Origin: an uncultured Ruminococcus sp.
GTDB lineage: Bacteria > Bacillota > Clostridia > Oscillospirales > Ruminococcaceae
NCBI GenBank assembly: GCA_947629455.1
Contig: CANRDT010000002.1
Location: 62,001-126,000, forward strand
Length of the DNA: 64,000 nt
Reading direction: 5' to 3'
A program made the translations under genes and the position numbers. Below are positions 1 through 8,067 of this stretch, piece after piece. Within the stretch, counting starts at the first letter, position 1, and each line of letters begins with the position of its first letter. The notes beneath the pieces were generated by a model, which ran no database searches, had not been told where the DNA came from, and saw nothing but the letters and a program-made list of their open reading frames with translations.

Positions 1-732
1 TGCGCCGTAACCCGGAACAAGGAAGAGAGTATGCGGCAGTGCGGCTCTCATTTCGGCAAGCTGTTCGGGGTAAGTCGCTCCCACGACCGCGCCCACAGCC
101 GAATAGCCGTACTTGCCCATAACGGACGAGCCCCATTTTTCGCACATATCGCCCATTACCGCATAGACCGCTTTACCGTCGATCTTTCTGTCCTGCAATT
201 CACCGCTCGACTTGTTTGAAGTCTTGGCAAGTACAAAGATACCTTTATCAAAAGCCTCGCACTGTTTAAGCAGTGGGTCGATACCGTCCGTTCCGAGATA
301 TCCGTTTACCGTCAGAGCGTCCGCGCCGAAAGCCTCGGCTTTTTCGCCGTCAATATCGGTAACGCCGAGATGAGCCGCTGCATACGCCTCCATAGTCGCG
401 CCTATATCGTTGCGTTTACCGTCGGTAATTACGAACATTCCTTTTTCTTTAGCGTATTGGATCGTCTTGTAAAGAGTTTTTACTCCCTCAAAACCGTACA
501 TTTCGTAATATGCCGCCTGCGGCTTTATTGCCGGGCAGATGTCGTGTATTTCGTCGATGATACCCTTGTTAAATTCCAGGATCGCCTTGGCAGCGGCTTT
601 AAAGGTCTTGCCGTATTTCTTGTATTTCTTTTCCCTGATATACATTGGCACATATTCAAGCTTGGGGTCAAGTCCCACTACCGAGGGATTCTGCGTTTTT
701 ACGATGTTTTCGATCAGTCGGTCAAATGACAT
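1..732 (-). CDS. pyrF: Orotidine 5'-phosphate decarboxylase, 3' end cut by window
   Basis: This enzyme decarboxylates OMP to UMP, the last step of pyrimidine synthesis, in the cytosol. The ORF track misses it because the gene runs off the left edge: 244 codons are visible, starting MSFDRLIENIV. The OMP decarboxylase signature ITDGKRNDIG lies near residue 100, and the substrate-binding stretch VNGYLGTDG follows. The overall look (YVPMYIREKKYKKYG, QAAYYE) is that of the longer type-2 PyrF subfamily of about 300 residues, so some 50 residues should be missing. The ATG at 732 has a GGAGG ribosome site just upstream. It lies 45 bases downstream of pyrC on the same strand, so cotranscription is likely. 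Confidence 0.93.
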   Translation of the reverse strand, partial: MSFDRLIENIVKTQNPSVVGLDPKLEYVPMYIREKKYKKYGKTFKAAAKAILEFNKGIIDEIHDICPAIKPQAAYYEMYGFEGVKTLYKTIQYAKEKGMFVITDGKRNDIGATMEAYAAAHLGVTDIDGEKAEAFGADALTVNGYLGTDGIDPLLKQCEAFDKGIFVLAKTSNKSSGELQDRKIDGKAVYAVMGDMCEKWGSSVMGKYGYSAVGAVVGATYPEQLAEMRAALPHTLFLVPGYGA

Positions 733-777
733 AAATTTTCCTCCGTTATTCCTCCGTTGTTGGTATAGATAAAACCT

Positions 778-2058
778 CTATTGTGCGCGGCTTGCGTCCT
801 CATAGACGATCTGTCCGCCGCAGACGGTATAAACGTTTCTGCCCGTAAAGGTCTCACCCTTGAAAACGGTATTTTTTGATTTAGAATGAAGCTCCTCGGG
901 AACGACCGTCCATTTCTTTTCCGCGTCAAAAATACAAAGCTCGCAGGGCGAACCCTCCTGTATCTTTACAGGCTCGAGCGACAGTATCTTTCTGGGATTT
1001 ACGGACATAAGCAATGCGATCTTTTCAAGACTGCACTTTCCTGTATGATAAAGCTTTGTAAGAGTTGCGGCAAGCGAAGTTTCAAGTCCCACAACTCCGT
1101 TCGGCGCGGTGAGAAAATCCGCTTTTTCCTCCGCAGTGTGAGGAGCGTGGTCGGTAATGATACAGTCTATCGTTCCGTCAAGCAGGGCTGATTCCACCGC
1201 GGCTCTGTCCTCTTCCGTCCTGAGCGGCGGAGACATTCTGTAACAGGCATCGCGCGAATAAAGCTTATCCTCGGTATATGTGAAATAATGCGGAGCGGTC
1301 TCGCAGGTGACTTTAACGCCGTCGCGCTTTGCCGCTCTGATGATATTCACCGAACCTTTTGTGGAAACGTGGCAGATGTGTACCCCTGCACCGCAGGAGG
1401 CAGCCAGAGCGATCTCTCTCGCGGTGATATAATCCTCGCTCGCCCTGTCCATACCGCGTACTCCAAGCTCACGGGATACCTTGCCCTTGTTGATTATTCC
1501 GCCGTTTATTATTCCAAGATCTTCACAGTGAGAAAGTATCTTCATACCGTTTTGCACGGAAAGCTCCAACGCGCGGCGCATAAGCTCGGCTTTTTCGACA
1601 GGTCTGCCGTCGTCCGTCAGAGCGAATACTCCCGCCTTTTTCAAAGCGTCGTGATCGCTCAGCTCTTCGCTTTTCATTCCCTTGGTGATACAGGCGGCAG
1701 TGTAGATATTTATCCCCGTCTTTGCGCCTTTATCGAGAATGTATCTCACCGTTTCGGGATCGTCGCAGGCAGGTCTTGTGTTGGGCATAAGCAGAACGCC
1801 GGTGAATCCGCCTGCTTTCGCCGCGGCAGCGCCGGTAAAAATATCCTCCTTATGCATAAGTCCCGGATCACGGAAGTGGACGTGCATATCAAAAAGCCCG
1901 GGAAAAGCCGTAAACCCCCGACAGTCTACAACTCTGTCAGCACTGCCGCCGAAACTTCCTATCTTTTCAATGATACCGCCGCGGACAAAAATGTCTGTAA
2001 TTTCATTAAGTCCGCACTGCGGATCGACAGCGCGGACATTTTTGAAAAGTAAAGTCAT
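778..2058 (-). CDS. pyrC: Dihydroorotase
   Basis: Dihydroorotase closes carbamoyl-aspartate to dihydroorotate in pyrimidine synthesis. The 426-residue length is typical of the class I (PyrC/AllB-like) amidohydrolase. The metal-binding HVHFRDPG sits at about residues 59-66, LSHCED near 175 and ITDHAPHT near 300, so the zinc and catalytic aspartate positions look intact. The start lies three bases after the stop of the membrane-anchored gene upstream (TAA-cat-ATG), so translational coupling is likely; the gene's own ribosome site is weak. pyrF follows, so this is a partial pyr cluster; no carA/B, pyrB, pyrD or pyrE is in the window. Confidence 0.95.
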   Translation of the reverse strand: MTLLFKNVRAVDPQCGLNEITDIFVRGGIIEKIGSFGGSADRVVDCRGFTAFPGLFDMHVHFRDPGLMHKEDIFTGAAAAKAGGFTGVLLMPNTRPACDDPETVRYILDKGAKTGINIYTAACITKGMKSEELSDHDALKKAGVFALTDDGRPVEKAELMRRALELSVQNGMKILSHCEDLGIINGGIINKGKVSRELGVRGMDRASEDYITAREIALAASCGAGVHICHVSTKGSVNIIRAAKRDGVKVTCETAPHYFTYTEDKLYSRDACYRMSPPLRTEEDRAAVESALLDGTIDCIITDHAPHTAEEKADFLTAPNGVVGLETSLAATLTKLYHTGKCSLEKIALLMSVNPRKILSLEPVKIQEGSPCELCIFDAEKKWTVVPEELHSKSKNTVFKGETFTGRNVYTVCGGQIVYEDASRAQ

Positions 2059-2061
2059 ATG

Positions 2062-2565
2062 TTACTTGAAGTCCTCAAAGCTCTTGCCGTTTGAATACGG
2101 ATCGGGCAGCTTTTCGGGCATTTCACAATCGTAGATATAGTCGGTGTTGGCGATAAGGAAAGTCGCCGTTTCGGGATCGGTGCTGTCCTTGTCTTCATCG
2201 GCGGGATCGTAAAGATCGGTATACGAGATCTTTGCAAAGAACTTCATCTTTACAGCCTTCTCAAAGTCGGAATTGTAATGTCCCGGCAGGAGGAAGAGCT
2301 TGATCTCCTTGGAATCTTCGTCTACCTTGAAATAACCGTCTGCGATAACGGACTTATCCTTGGTATTTGCAAGCTGGAACTGTCCATCCGATCTGAACTG
2401 AAGCTTGATATTCTCATCATCGTCATACCATACACCGTTGATAAGCTTACGCGAATCGCCGTCACGGGCAGGCTGGCTGAGCATATAGCTGCCCACAACT
2501 ATTCCGCAGACTACCAGTGCTATAAAGATCAGCACCAGAATAAACTGAATGATCTTCTTTACCAT
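2062..2565 (-). CDS. Membrane-anchored protein of unknown function
   Basis: The 167-residue protein starts at the ATG at 2565 (MVKKIIQFIL); the track's GTG start at 2577 overlaps the ribosome site AAAGGG. One hydrophobic N-terminal segment (about residues 5-27) anchors an exposed domain rich in Asp, Lys and Tyr. WYDDDENIKLQF and DGYFKVDEDSKEIKLF suggest a small beta-barrel or lipocalin-like fold with one strand pair per sequence repeat, but I recognise no family. It sits between ilvD and pyrC in a likely operon, nearly touching pyrC. No function can be assigned. Confidence 0.8.
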   Translation of the reverse strand: MVKKIIQFILVLIFIALVVCGIVVGSYMLSQPARDGDSRKLINGVWYDDDENIKLQFRSDGQFQLANTKDKSVIADGYFKVDEDSKEIKLFLLPGHYNSDFEKAVKMKFFAKISYTDLYDPADEDKDSTDPETATFLIANTDYIYDCEMPEKLPDPYSNGKSFEDFK

Positions 2566-2655
2566 AATTAAATACACCCTTTCATAATTTTACACGGCAA
2601 AAGCCGATGTTTTTCATAACTGCCGCGCGAACGCCGCTGCCGACGATTACCGCGC

Positions 2656-4326
2656 TTACTTCTTGATCTGAAGAACGGCTCCCCTGTTGCCTGATGTCAC
2701 CAGAGCCGCATATCTTGCAAGATAACCCGTTGTTATCTTCGGCTCTCTCGGCTGCCATTTCGCCTTTCTTTCAGCCATAACTTCGTCCGATACTTTCAGA
2801 GTGATCGTGTTCGCCGGAATGTCGATGGAGATGATGTCCCCCTCCTCGACCAGAGCGATAGGACCGCCCACGGCAGCCTCGGGCGAAACGTGACCGATAG
2901 CCGCGCCCCTTGTCGCGCCGCTGAAACGTCCGTCGGTAATGAGCGCTACCGACGAGCCGAGTCCCATTCCCGAGATCGCCGAGGTGGGATTGAGCATTTC
3001 TCTCATTCCCGGACCGCCCTTGGGGCCTTCATAGCGGATGACCACAACGTCGCCGTGATCTATCTTTCCGCCCCTTATAGCCGTGATAGCGTCCTCTTCG
3101 CAGTCGAATACTCTTGCAGGGCCTTCATGCACAAGCATTTCGGGAGCGACTGCGGAACGTTTCACCACGCAGGTATCGGGAGCAAGATTACCCCTCAGCA
3201 CCGCGATGCCGCCCGTCTGTGAGTAAGGATCGTCGATAGGACGGATAAGCTCGGGATTTCTGTTTACGCAGCCCTCGATATTTTCCGCGACCGTCTTTCC
3301 CGTACAGGTGATAAGATCGGTATTGAGCAGACCTTTCTTGTTAAGCTCGTTCATAACGGCATAAACGCCGCCCGCCTCGTTGAGATCCTCCATATATGTA
3401 TTTCCGGCAGGAGCAAGATGACAAAGATTAGGCGTGCGCGAGGAGATCTCGTTTGCGATGTCAAGATCGAGATCGATACCGCATTCGTGAGCGATAGCCG
3501 GCAGGTGCAGCATGGAATTTGTCGAACAGCCGAGCGCCATATCCACCGTAAGCGCGTTCATAAACGCCTTTTCGGTCATAATATCCCTTGGTCTTATATT
3601 CTTTCTGTAAAGCTCCATGACCTGCATACCTGCGTGCTTTGCAAGCTTTATTCTCTCGGAATACACCGCAGGGATCGTTCCGTTTCCTTTAAGCCCCATA
3701 CCGAGGGCTTCGGTCAGGCAGTTCATGGAATTTGCAGTATACATTCCCGAGCATGATCCGCAGGTGGGGCAAGCCTTGTTCTCAAATTCCTCAACGTCCT
3801 CCAGAGAACAGTTTCCTGCGGAATAAGTTCCCACCGCCTCGAACATACTTGAAAGAGATGTCTTTCTCCCCTTGACATGACCTGCCAGCATAGGGCCGCC
3901 CGAAACGAAAATGGTCGGAACATTCACCCTTGCCGCCGCCATAAGCAGACCCGGCACGTTCTTGTCGCAGTTGGGAACCATAACCAGCGCGTCAAAGTGA
4001 TGAGCTATAGCCATACATTCGGTGGAATCGGCTATAAGATCGCGCGTGACAAGAGAATATTTCATTCCCACATGACCCATAGCTATTCCGTCGCAGACTG
4101 CGATAGCCGGAAACACTACGGGATTTCCTCCTGCCATAGCGACTCCCATTTTTACAGCCTCGACGATCTTGTCGATGTTCATATGACCCGGCACGATCTC
4201 GTTATAGGACGAAACGATACCTACCAAAGGCTTATTCATTTCCTCCTTTGTCATACCCAGAGCGTTGAAAAGCGATCTCTGGGGAGCCATATCGACTCCG
4301 TCGCAGAAATAATTACATTCTGACAT
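2656..4326 (-). CDS. ilvD: Dihydroxy-acid dehydratase
   Basis: This cytosolic iron-sulfur enzyme dehydrates dihydroxy-isovalerate and its homologue to the keto acids of valine, leucine and isoleucine synthesis. The 556 residues match the family's usual length. Cluster ligands are visible in PNCDKNVPG (about residue 120) and [18 protein letters not shown] (about residues 190-207), and GRFSGATRG near the C-terminus is also a family signature. The ATG at 4326 is better placed after GAGG than the track's TTG at 4332. No ilvB/N/C or leu genes are next to it; it follows glk by 32 bases and is probably carried on the manA transcript, an unusual context. Confidence 0.96.
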   Translation of the reverse strand: MSECNYFCDGVDMAPQRSLFNALGMTKEEMNKPLVGIVSSYNEIVPGHMNIDKIVEAVKMGVAMAGGNPVVFPAIAVCDGIAMGHVGMKYSLVTRDLIADSTECMAIAHHFDALVMVPNCDKNVPGLLMAAARVNVPTIFVSGGPMLAGHVKGRKTSLSSMFEAVGTYSAGNCSLEDVEEFENKACPTCGSCSGMYTANSMNCLTEALGMGLKGNGTIPAVYSERIKLAKHAGMQVMELYRKNIRPRDIMTEKAFMNALTVDMALGCSTNSMLHLPAIAHECGIDLDLDIANEISSRTPNLCHLAPAGNTYMEDLNEAGGVYAVMNELNKKGLLNTDLITCTGKTVAENIEGCVNRNPELIRPIDDPYSQTGGIAVLRGNLAPDTCVVKRSAVAPEMLVHEGPARVFDCEEDAITAIRGGKIDHGDVVVIRYEGPKGGPGMREMLNPTSAISGMGLGSSVALITDGRFSGATRGAAIGHVSPEAAVGGPIALVEEGDIISIDIPANTITLKVSDEVMAERKAKWQPREPKITTGYLARYAALVTSGNRGAVLQIKK

Positions 4327-4358
4327 TTTCAATTACCTCTTTCGCATATATTTTAAAT

Positions 4359-5312
4359 TCAGTGGGAAAGTCCCAGAAAAGCCGCGCCTATTATTCCGGC
4401 GTCATTGCCGAGCTGAGCTATCACGATCTCGGTGTTCTTTGCGGAATCGCGCGTATATACTTCTTTTGCCACCAGTTCTTTAAGCGGCAGCAGCAGCGGA
4501 TCGCCCTCGTTGCATACTCCTCCGCCGATACAAAGAATATCAGGCTGGAAAATATTGATAACGTTTGTGATACCGCACGCGAGATACCGAATGTACTTAT
4601 CGACTACGGCTTTAGCGGAGGCGTCGCCCTTTCTCATGGCATTGAACGCCGTTCTTGCCGAGACCTTTCCGTGTTCCTGAGATTCCGCCCACATAAGAGA
4701 ATCCTTGTCTGCCTCCATAGCCTCGTTCGTCATACGCACAAGACCCGTTGCCGAGGAGAACGTTTCAAAGCAGCCTTTTCTTCCGCAGGTACACTGAGGA
4801 CCGTTGGGATCGATCACGGTATGACCGATCTCCGCGCCGGCAAAATTTGAGCCCGAATAGATCTTGCCGTCGATTATTATTCCGCCGCCTACGCCTGTTC
4901 CGAGCGTTATGCAGACCGCATTTTCCGCGCCTTTGGCAGCTCCTGCCACATATTCGCCGTATGCCGCCGCGTTTGCGTCGTTCTCAACGTAGCAAGGCTT
5001 GTCGATGTATGTTTTCATAAGCTTTACGACTTCAAAATCTTTGAATTTCAGATTGTTTGAATATTCGATAACGCCCTTGTCGAAATTCGCGATACCCGGA
5101 GTGCCTATGCCCACACTTTCGATCTGATCGAGCGTCAGAGCCGCTTTATCCACCGCTTCAAGAGCGACTTTTGCCATATCCCTGCATATCTCCTCCGCAG
5201 GGCGCGGAAGATCGGTCTTGCAGGTGGCTTTTGAAATAATAGAGAAATTCTCGTCCACAACGCCTGCCTTGATATTGGTACCGCCAAGGTCGATTCCTAT
5301 GTAATACTTCAT
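4359..5312 (-). CDS. glk: ROK-family glucokinase
   Basis: It phosphorylates glucose to glucose-6-phosphate at the entry to glycolysis. The 317 residues match the ROK glucokinases of Gram-positive bacteria. The ATP phosphate-binding motif IDLGGTNIKAG is at residues 6-16. The sugar-binding ENDANAAAYGE is near 105, EIGHTVIDP near 160, and the zinc-binding CTCGRKGCFE near 170-180. It lies 28 bases after manA, so hexose phosphate interconversion genes are cotranscribed. A ROK kinase of other specificity (for example N-acetylmannosamine kinase) cannot be excluded from sequence alone, but the motifs fit glucokinase best. Confidence 0.9.
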   Translation of the reverse strand: MKYYIGIDLGGTNIKAGVVDENFSIISKATCKTDLPRPAEEICRDMAKVALEAVDKAALTLDQIESVGIGTPGIANFDKGVIEYSNNLKFKDFEVVKLMKTYIDKPCYVENDANAAAYGEYVAGAAKGAENAVCITLGTGVGGGIIIDGKIYSGSNFAGAEIGHTVIDPNGPQCTCGRKGCFETFSSATGLVRMTNEAMEADKDSLMWAESQEHGKVSARTAFNAMRKGDASAKAVVDKYIRYLACGITNVINIFQPDILCIGGGVCNEGDPLLLPLKELVAKEVYTRDSAKNTEIVIAQLGNDAGIIGAAFLGLSH

Positions 5313-5340
5313 AATTCTAATCTCCGATCGTTAATGATTT

Positions 5341-6303
5341 TTATACTTCTTCTATTCTCGTAAGCACAAGGCTGCATTTGCCGTCCACAGTAAATTCTCC
5401 CGTACCTGCGTCGATAAAAATGCTGTCGCCCTTTTTGAAATCGACGGTATCATCGCCGCGCACCGCGCCCTCGCCGTCCAGAATGAGCAAGCTCACAAAG
5501 CTTGACTTATCCGCCGCAAGAACAGCCTTGCCGTCCACCTCGAGCGCGTATGTCGTAAAATATTCGCAGGAGGAGAGCAGTTTTTCGGTATAGCCGTCCT
5601 TTGATACCGCAGGCGATTCGGGATATGGCTGCGCAGGCTTTAAAGATGTGACTTCCTTTGCCTTTTCAACGTGAAGTTCTCTCGGCTTGCCGTCCTTGCC
5701 GACTCTGCCGTAGTCGTAGATCCTGTATGTGGTATTGGAATTCTGCTGTATCTCGGCAATAAGTATCCCCTTGCCTATCGCGTGCAGAGTTCCCGATCTG
5801 ATAAAGAACACATCGCCTTTTTTAACGGGTACCGAATTTGTCACCTCGAGCAGTGTATTATCGGCTATGCGGGCGGCAAATTCCTCCTTGGATATTTCTT
5901 TTGTAAATCCGTAGAGCAGCTGCGCTCCCTCGTCGCAGTCAACGACATACCACATTTCCGTCTTGCCGTATTCGCCCTCTACCCTGAGAGCGTATTCGTT
6001 GTCGGGGTGTACCTGCACCGAAAGGTTATCCTTTGCGTCTATAAGCTTGATAAGTATCGGAAAATTCTCAAATTTCCTACAGTTTTCGCCGAGTATATCC
6101 CTGCCCTTTTTCTCGATATACTCCGCAAGGGTAAGTCCTGCATATTCTCCCGTGGAAACCACGCTGCTGCCGTCCTTATGGCAGGAGAGTTCCCAGCTCT
6201 CGGCGATCTTTTCGAGGTCGCACTGTTTACCGAAATCGTCCCTCAGTCTTGTGCCGCCCCATATGTAATCCTTGAACGCCGGAGTAAGTCTGACTATTGA
6301 CAT
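5341..6303 (-). CDS. manA: Mannose-6-phosphate isomerase, class I
   Basis: It interconverts mannose-6-phosphate and fructose-6-phosphate with a zinc cupin site. The real start is the ATG at 6303 (MSIVRLTPAFKDYIWGG) behind GGGAGG, giving 320 residues as in short Firmicutes ManA; the track's start at 6414 falls inside the promoter. Zinc-site motifs are QVHPDNEYA (about residue 95), TEMWYV and SGTLHAIGKG (about 170). QQNSNTTYRIYDYGR is a further family hallmark. It appears to be the first gene of a manA-glk-ilvD-unknown-pyrC-pyrF transcript. Confidence 0.92.
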   Translation of the reverse strand: MSIVRLTPAFKDYIWGGTRLRDDFGKQCDLEKIAESWELSCHKDGSSVVSTGEYAGLTLAEYIEKKGRDILGENCRKFENFPILIKLIDAKDNLSVQVHPDNEYALRVEGEYGKTEMWYVVDCDEGAQLLYGFTKEISKEEFAARIADNTLLEVTNSVPVKKGDVFFIRSGTLHAIGKGILIAEIQQNSNTTYRIYDYGRVGKDGKPRELHVEKAKEVTSLKPAQPYPESPAVSKDGYTEKLLSSCEYFTTYALEVDGKAVLAADKSSFVSLLILDGEGAVRGDDTVDFKKGDSIFIDAGTGEFTVDGKCSLVLTRIEEV

Positions 6304-6333
6304 AATTATGCCTCCCGATCTGTCGTTTCGTCC

Positions 6334-6366
6334 TATACGGAAACGGCTGATACGCCCGTCCGTATA
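6334..6366 (-). other. Leader hairpin upstream of manA
   Basis: In the 5' leader, TATACGG and CCGTATA pair, with an inner CGG/CCG, to give a strong stem between the predicted transcription start and the ribosome site. There is no T-run, so it is not a typical terminator. Its role is unknown. Confidence 0.5.
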
Positions 6367-6385
6367 AGCAGATATTCTTAGAAAT

Positions 6386-6414
6386 ATTATAGCATAACAA
6401 GAGTATTTTGTCAA
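6386..6414 (-). promoter_or_regulatory. Consensus housekeeping promoter of the manA operon
   Basis: Read on the minus strand, TTGACA, a 17-base spacer and TATAAT form a perfect sigma-A promoter. Transcription would start about 75 bases before the manA ATG. Confidence 0.85.
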
Positions 6415-6455
6415 CTGCCGAGAAATGCGGTTTTCAAGTACGTTTTTCTGTACAG

Positions 6456-7418
6456 TCAGCTTTCAGGGACGAGCCTTGAATAGCCGCTTTTTTCGATTAT
6501 CTCCTGTCCCTGATCCGAAAGTATCCAGTCGATAAGCCGTTTTATATTGGGATCGTCGTCACCCTTGCGGTAAACGGCGTAAAACTGACAGGTGAGCGGA
6601 TAACTGCCGTCCGATATGCTTTGCGTATCGGGATAAACGCCGTTCACCGACAGCATTTTCACTCCGCCCTCGCCGATAACGTCCTGAACATAATACCTGA
6701 ACGTATACGCGATACAACTGCCCATAAAAACATCATAATCGGGCAATATCGGCTCTTCGACCATAAATTTCTCCATAACCGACTGACTGCCGCTGCCGTT
6801 TATCCTGCGCACCGCGCCGATCGGCTTGTTCTTTCCGCCAAGCTGTTTCCAGCTGCGGTATTTTCCTGAATATATCCCCCTAAGCTGTTCGTCCGTGAGA
6901 TCATCTATCGGATTGTCCGCATTTACGATAAAAACAAAACCCTCTCTGCCTATCGGAACAAGCTCAAATTCCACGCCTTTATTGGCGGCATATTTCACCT
7001 GTTCTTCGGACGGCGCAGCGCAGATCACTATATCGGCATCGCCGTCCGCAAGAGCCTTGTACGCTCTGAGGGTATTTCTGTACTGCATCGCGCTGTCGGG
7101 AGAAAATTCTCCGTTTTCAAAGCCGACCGAGTCCGACGGATAGCAGGCGTTCACAAATGCCGAATACACGGGAAAAAGCGCAGCCGCGCCATCAATGACG
7201 GGAACATCTCCGTCAAGAGTGAGATCAGCCCTGACTTTTATTATTTCTGAATTTTCGTCAAACGGAAGATACTTCTCCACTTCGATCGAATCGGACTTTA
7301 TCTGAGAATTGTAGGGATTTATACACCGTCTTGTGAAGATAAAATATATCCCCAGATCGACTGCCGCAAAAAACGCGGCGAGCAGTATTATAATAATTAT
7401 CTGTCTGCGCAGTTTCAT
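6456..7418 (-). CDS. Membrane-anchored phosphate-binding-like (PstS-type) protein
   Basis: This periplasmic-binding-protein-fold protein is anchored by one N-terminal membrane helix (about residues 5-27) rather than a lipobox. PIDDLTDEQLRGIYSG, KPIGAVRRINGSGSQSVM (the phosphate-loop region) and WILSDQGQEIIEKSGY are typical of PstS-family proteins. The ATG at 7418 is preferred: the track's TTG at 7439 lies upstream of the GGAGG that serves this ATG. No pstC, pstA, pstB or phoU is in the window, so it may be an orphan ligand-binding or sensing protein. It starts one base after the stop of the 45-residue membrane gene upstream, which suggests coupled expression. Confidence 0.8.
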   Translation of the reverse strand: MKLRRQIIIIILLAAFFAAVDLGIYFIFTRRCINPYNSQIKSDSIEVEKYLPFDENSEIIKVRADLTLDGDVPVIDGAAALFPVYSAFVNACYPSDSVGFENGEFSPDSAMQYRNTLRAYKALADGDADIVICAAPSEEQVKYAANKGVEFELVPIGREGFVFIVNADNPIDDLTDEQLRGIYSGKYRSWKQLGGKNKPIGAVRRINGSGSQSVMEKFMVEEPILPDYDVFMGSCIAYTFRYYVQDVIGEGGVKMLSVNGVYPDTQSISDGSYPLTCQFYAVYRKGDDDPNIKRLIDWILSDQGQEIIEKSGYSRLVPES

Positions 7419-7419
7419 A

Positions 7420-7557
7420 TCAACCTCCGTTTGCGACAAACGCTATCACGGATACGTCTTTGTAAAGCAGTATCGTGTAAACGGTCAGCGCAATGACCGA
7501 CAGCGAACCGATAACGGTAACTGCGATAAGTATTCTGTGAAATGTCTTTTCTTTCAT
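7420..7557 (-). CDS. Small single-pass membrane protein (45 aa)
   Basis: The start MKEKTFHRIL at 7557 follows a good AAGGAGC ribosome site. The track's longer reading from 7647 has no such site. Residues 9-31 form one hydrophobic helix (ILIAVTVIGSLSVIALTVYT), followed by a short outward-facing tail. The stop is one base from the ATG of the phosphate-binding-like gene, so the two are almost certainly translated together. A partner or anchor role is inference. Confidence 0.65.
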   Translation of the reverse strand: MKEKTFHRILIAVTVIGSLSVIALTVYTILLYKDVSVIAFVANGG

Positions 7558-7694
7558 AAAAAAGCTCCTTTGCACAAGTCGGGGGAATAATAAAAATGCC
7601 GACGGCTGTCCTCCCGGACGGGGCATTTCCGCCCGTCCACGGTGCATATCGCTCCGGCTTTATAAATAGGGCGGAGAAAGTTTTTTGTATATTA

Positions 7695-7765
7695 TGTTAT
7701 TTCCTTTGCTTTGCGACAGAGAATATAACAAAAAATTTGCAAAACTGAGCGGAAAATAATTCTCT
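7695..7765. repeat. Decayed copy of the two-hairpin intergenic repeat
   Basis: GAGAATATAACA followed by TTTGCAAAACTG, GCGGAA and ATAAT matches the flank of the intact copy at 43972-44045. The inner palindrome has decayed, but the outer TGTTAT/ATAACA remains. AAATTGATTTCC just to the right is also shared with the other copies. Confidence 0.6.
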
Positions 7766-7801
7766 CATAAAATTGATTTCCTTGCCGACGGCTTGGAAAA
7801 G

Positions 7802-8044
7802 TTACATATGCGTGATCGAAATGCTGAAGAGTATCACAAGCGTGACAAATGCGGACAGCAGCACGCCCATTATGATCGAGGATATGATGAGCCGCGTCCG
7901 CCTTGATTGTTTTTCGGGAGCGTCCTTATCGGTTCTTTTATATTTTACAAGACTTACCGTAAAAAAGCTGACGGACAGCGCAGGAAGTCCGAAAACCGCG
8001 CCGATAATAAGGACAGTGGTAAGTATTTCCAATACATCTTCCAT
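7802..8044 (-). CDS. Small two-helix membrane protein (80 aa)
   Basis: The start at 8044 (MEDVLEILTT) has GAGGTAAAGC upstream; the track's start at 8128 has no support and would overlap the CPBP gene. Two hydrophobic segments (about residues 7-30 and 55-77) flank a basic, hydrophilic loop with KYKRTDKD and KQSRRTR, so the loop is probably cytoplasmic. It lies 23 bases after the CPBP-like gene in the same direction. I recognise no family. Confidence 0.65.
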   Translation of the reverse strand: MEDVLEILTTVLIIGAVFGLPALSVSFFTVSLVKYKRTDKDAPEKQSRRTRLIISSIIMGVLLSAFVTLVILFSISITHM

Positions 8045-8067
8045 ATGCTTTACCTCTTTAATACATT

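Noticed and set aside
1288-2052. 254-aa plus-strand ORF antisense to pyrC
   Set aside because: Lies wholly inside a clear dihydroorotase gene, lacks a ribosome site and has no recognisable motif; long antisense frames are common with this codon bias.
6304-6414. Upstream extension of ManA in the track (start at 6414)
   Set aside because: The extension is occupied by the promoter and leader hairpin; the ATG at 6303 has the ribosome site.
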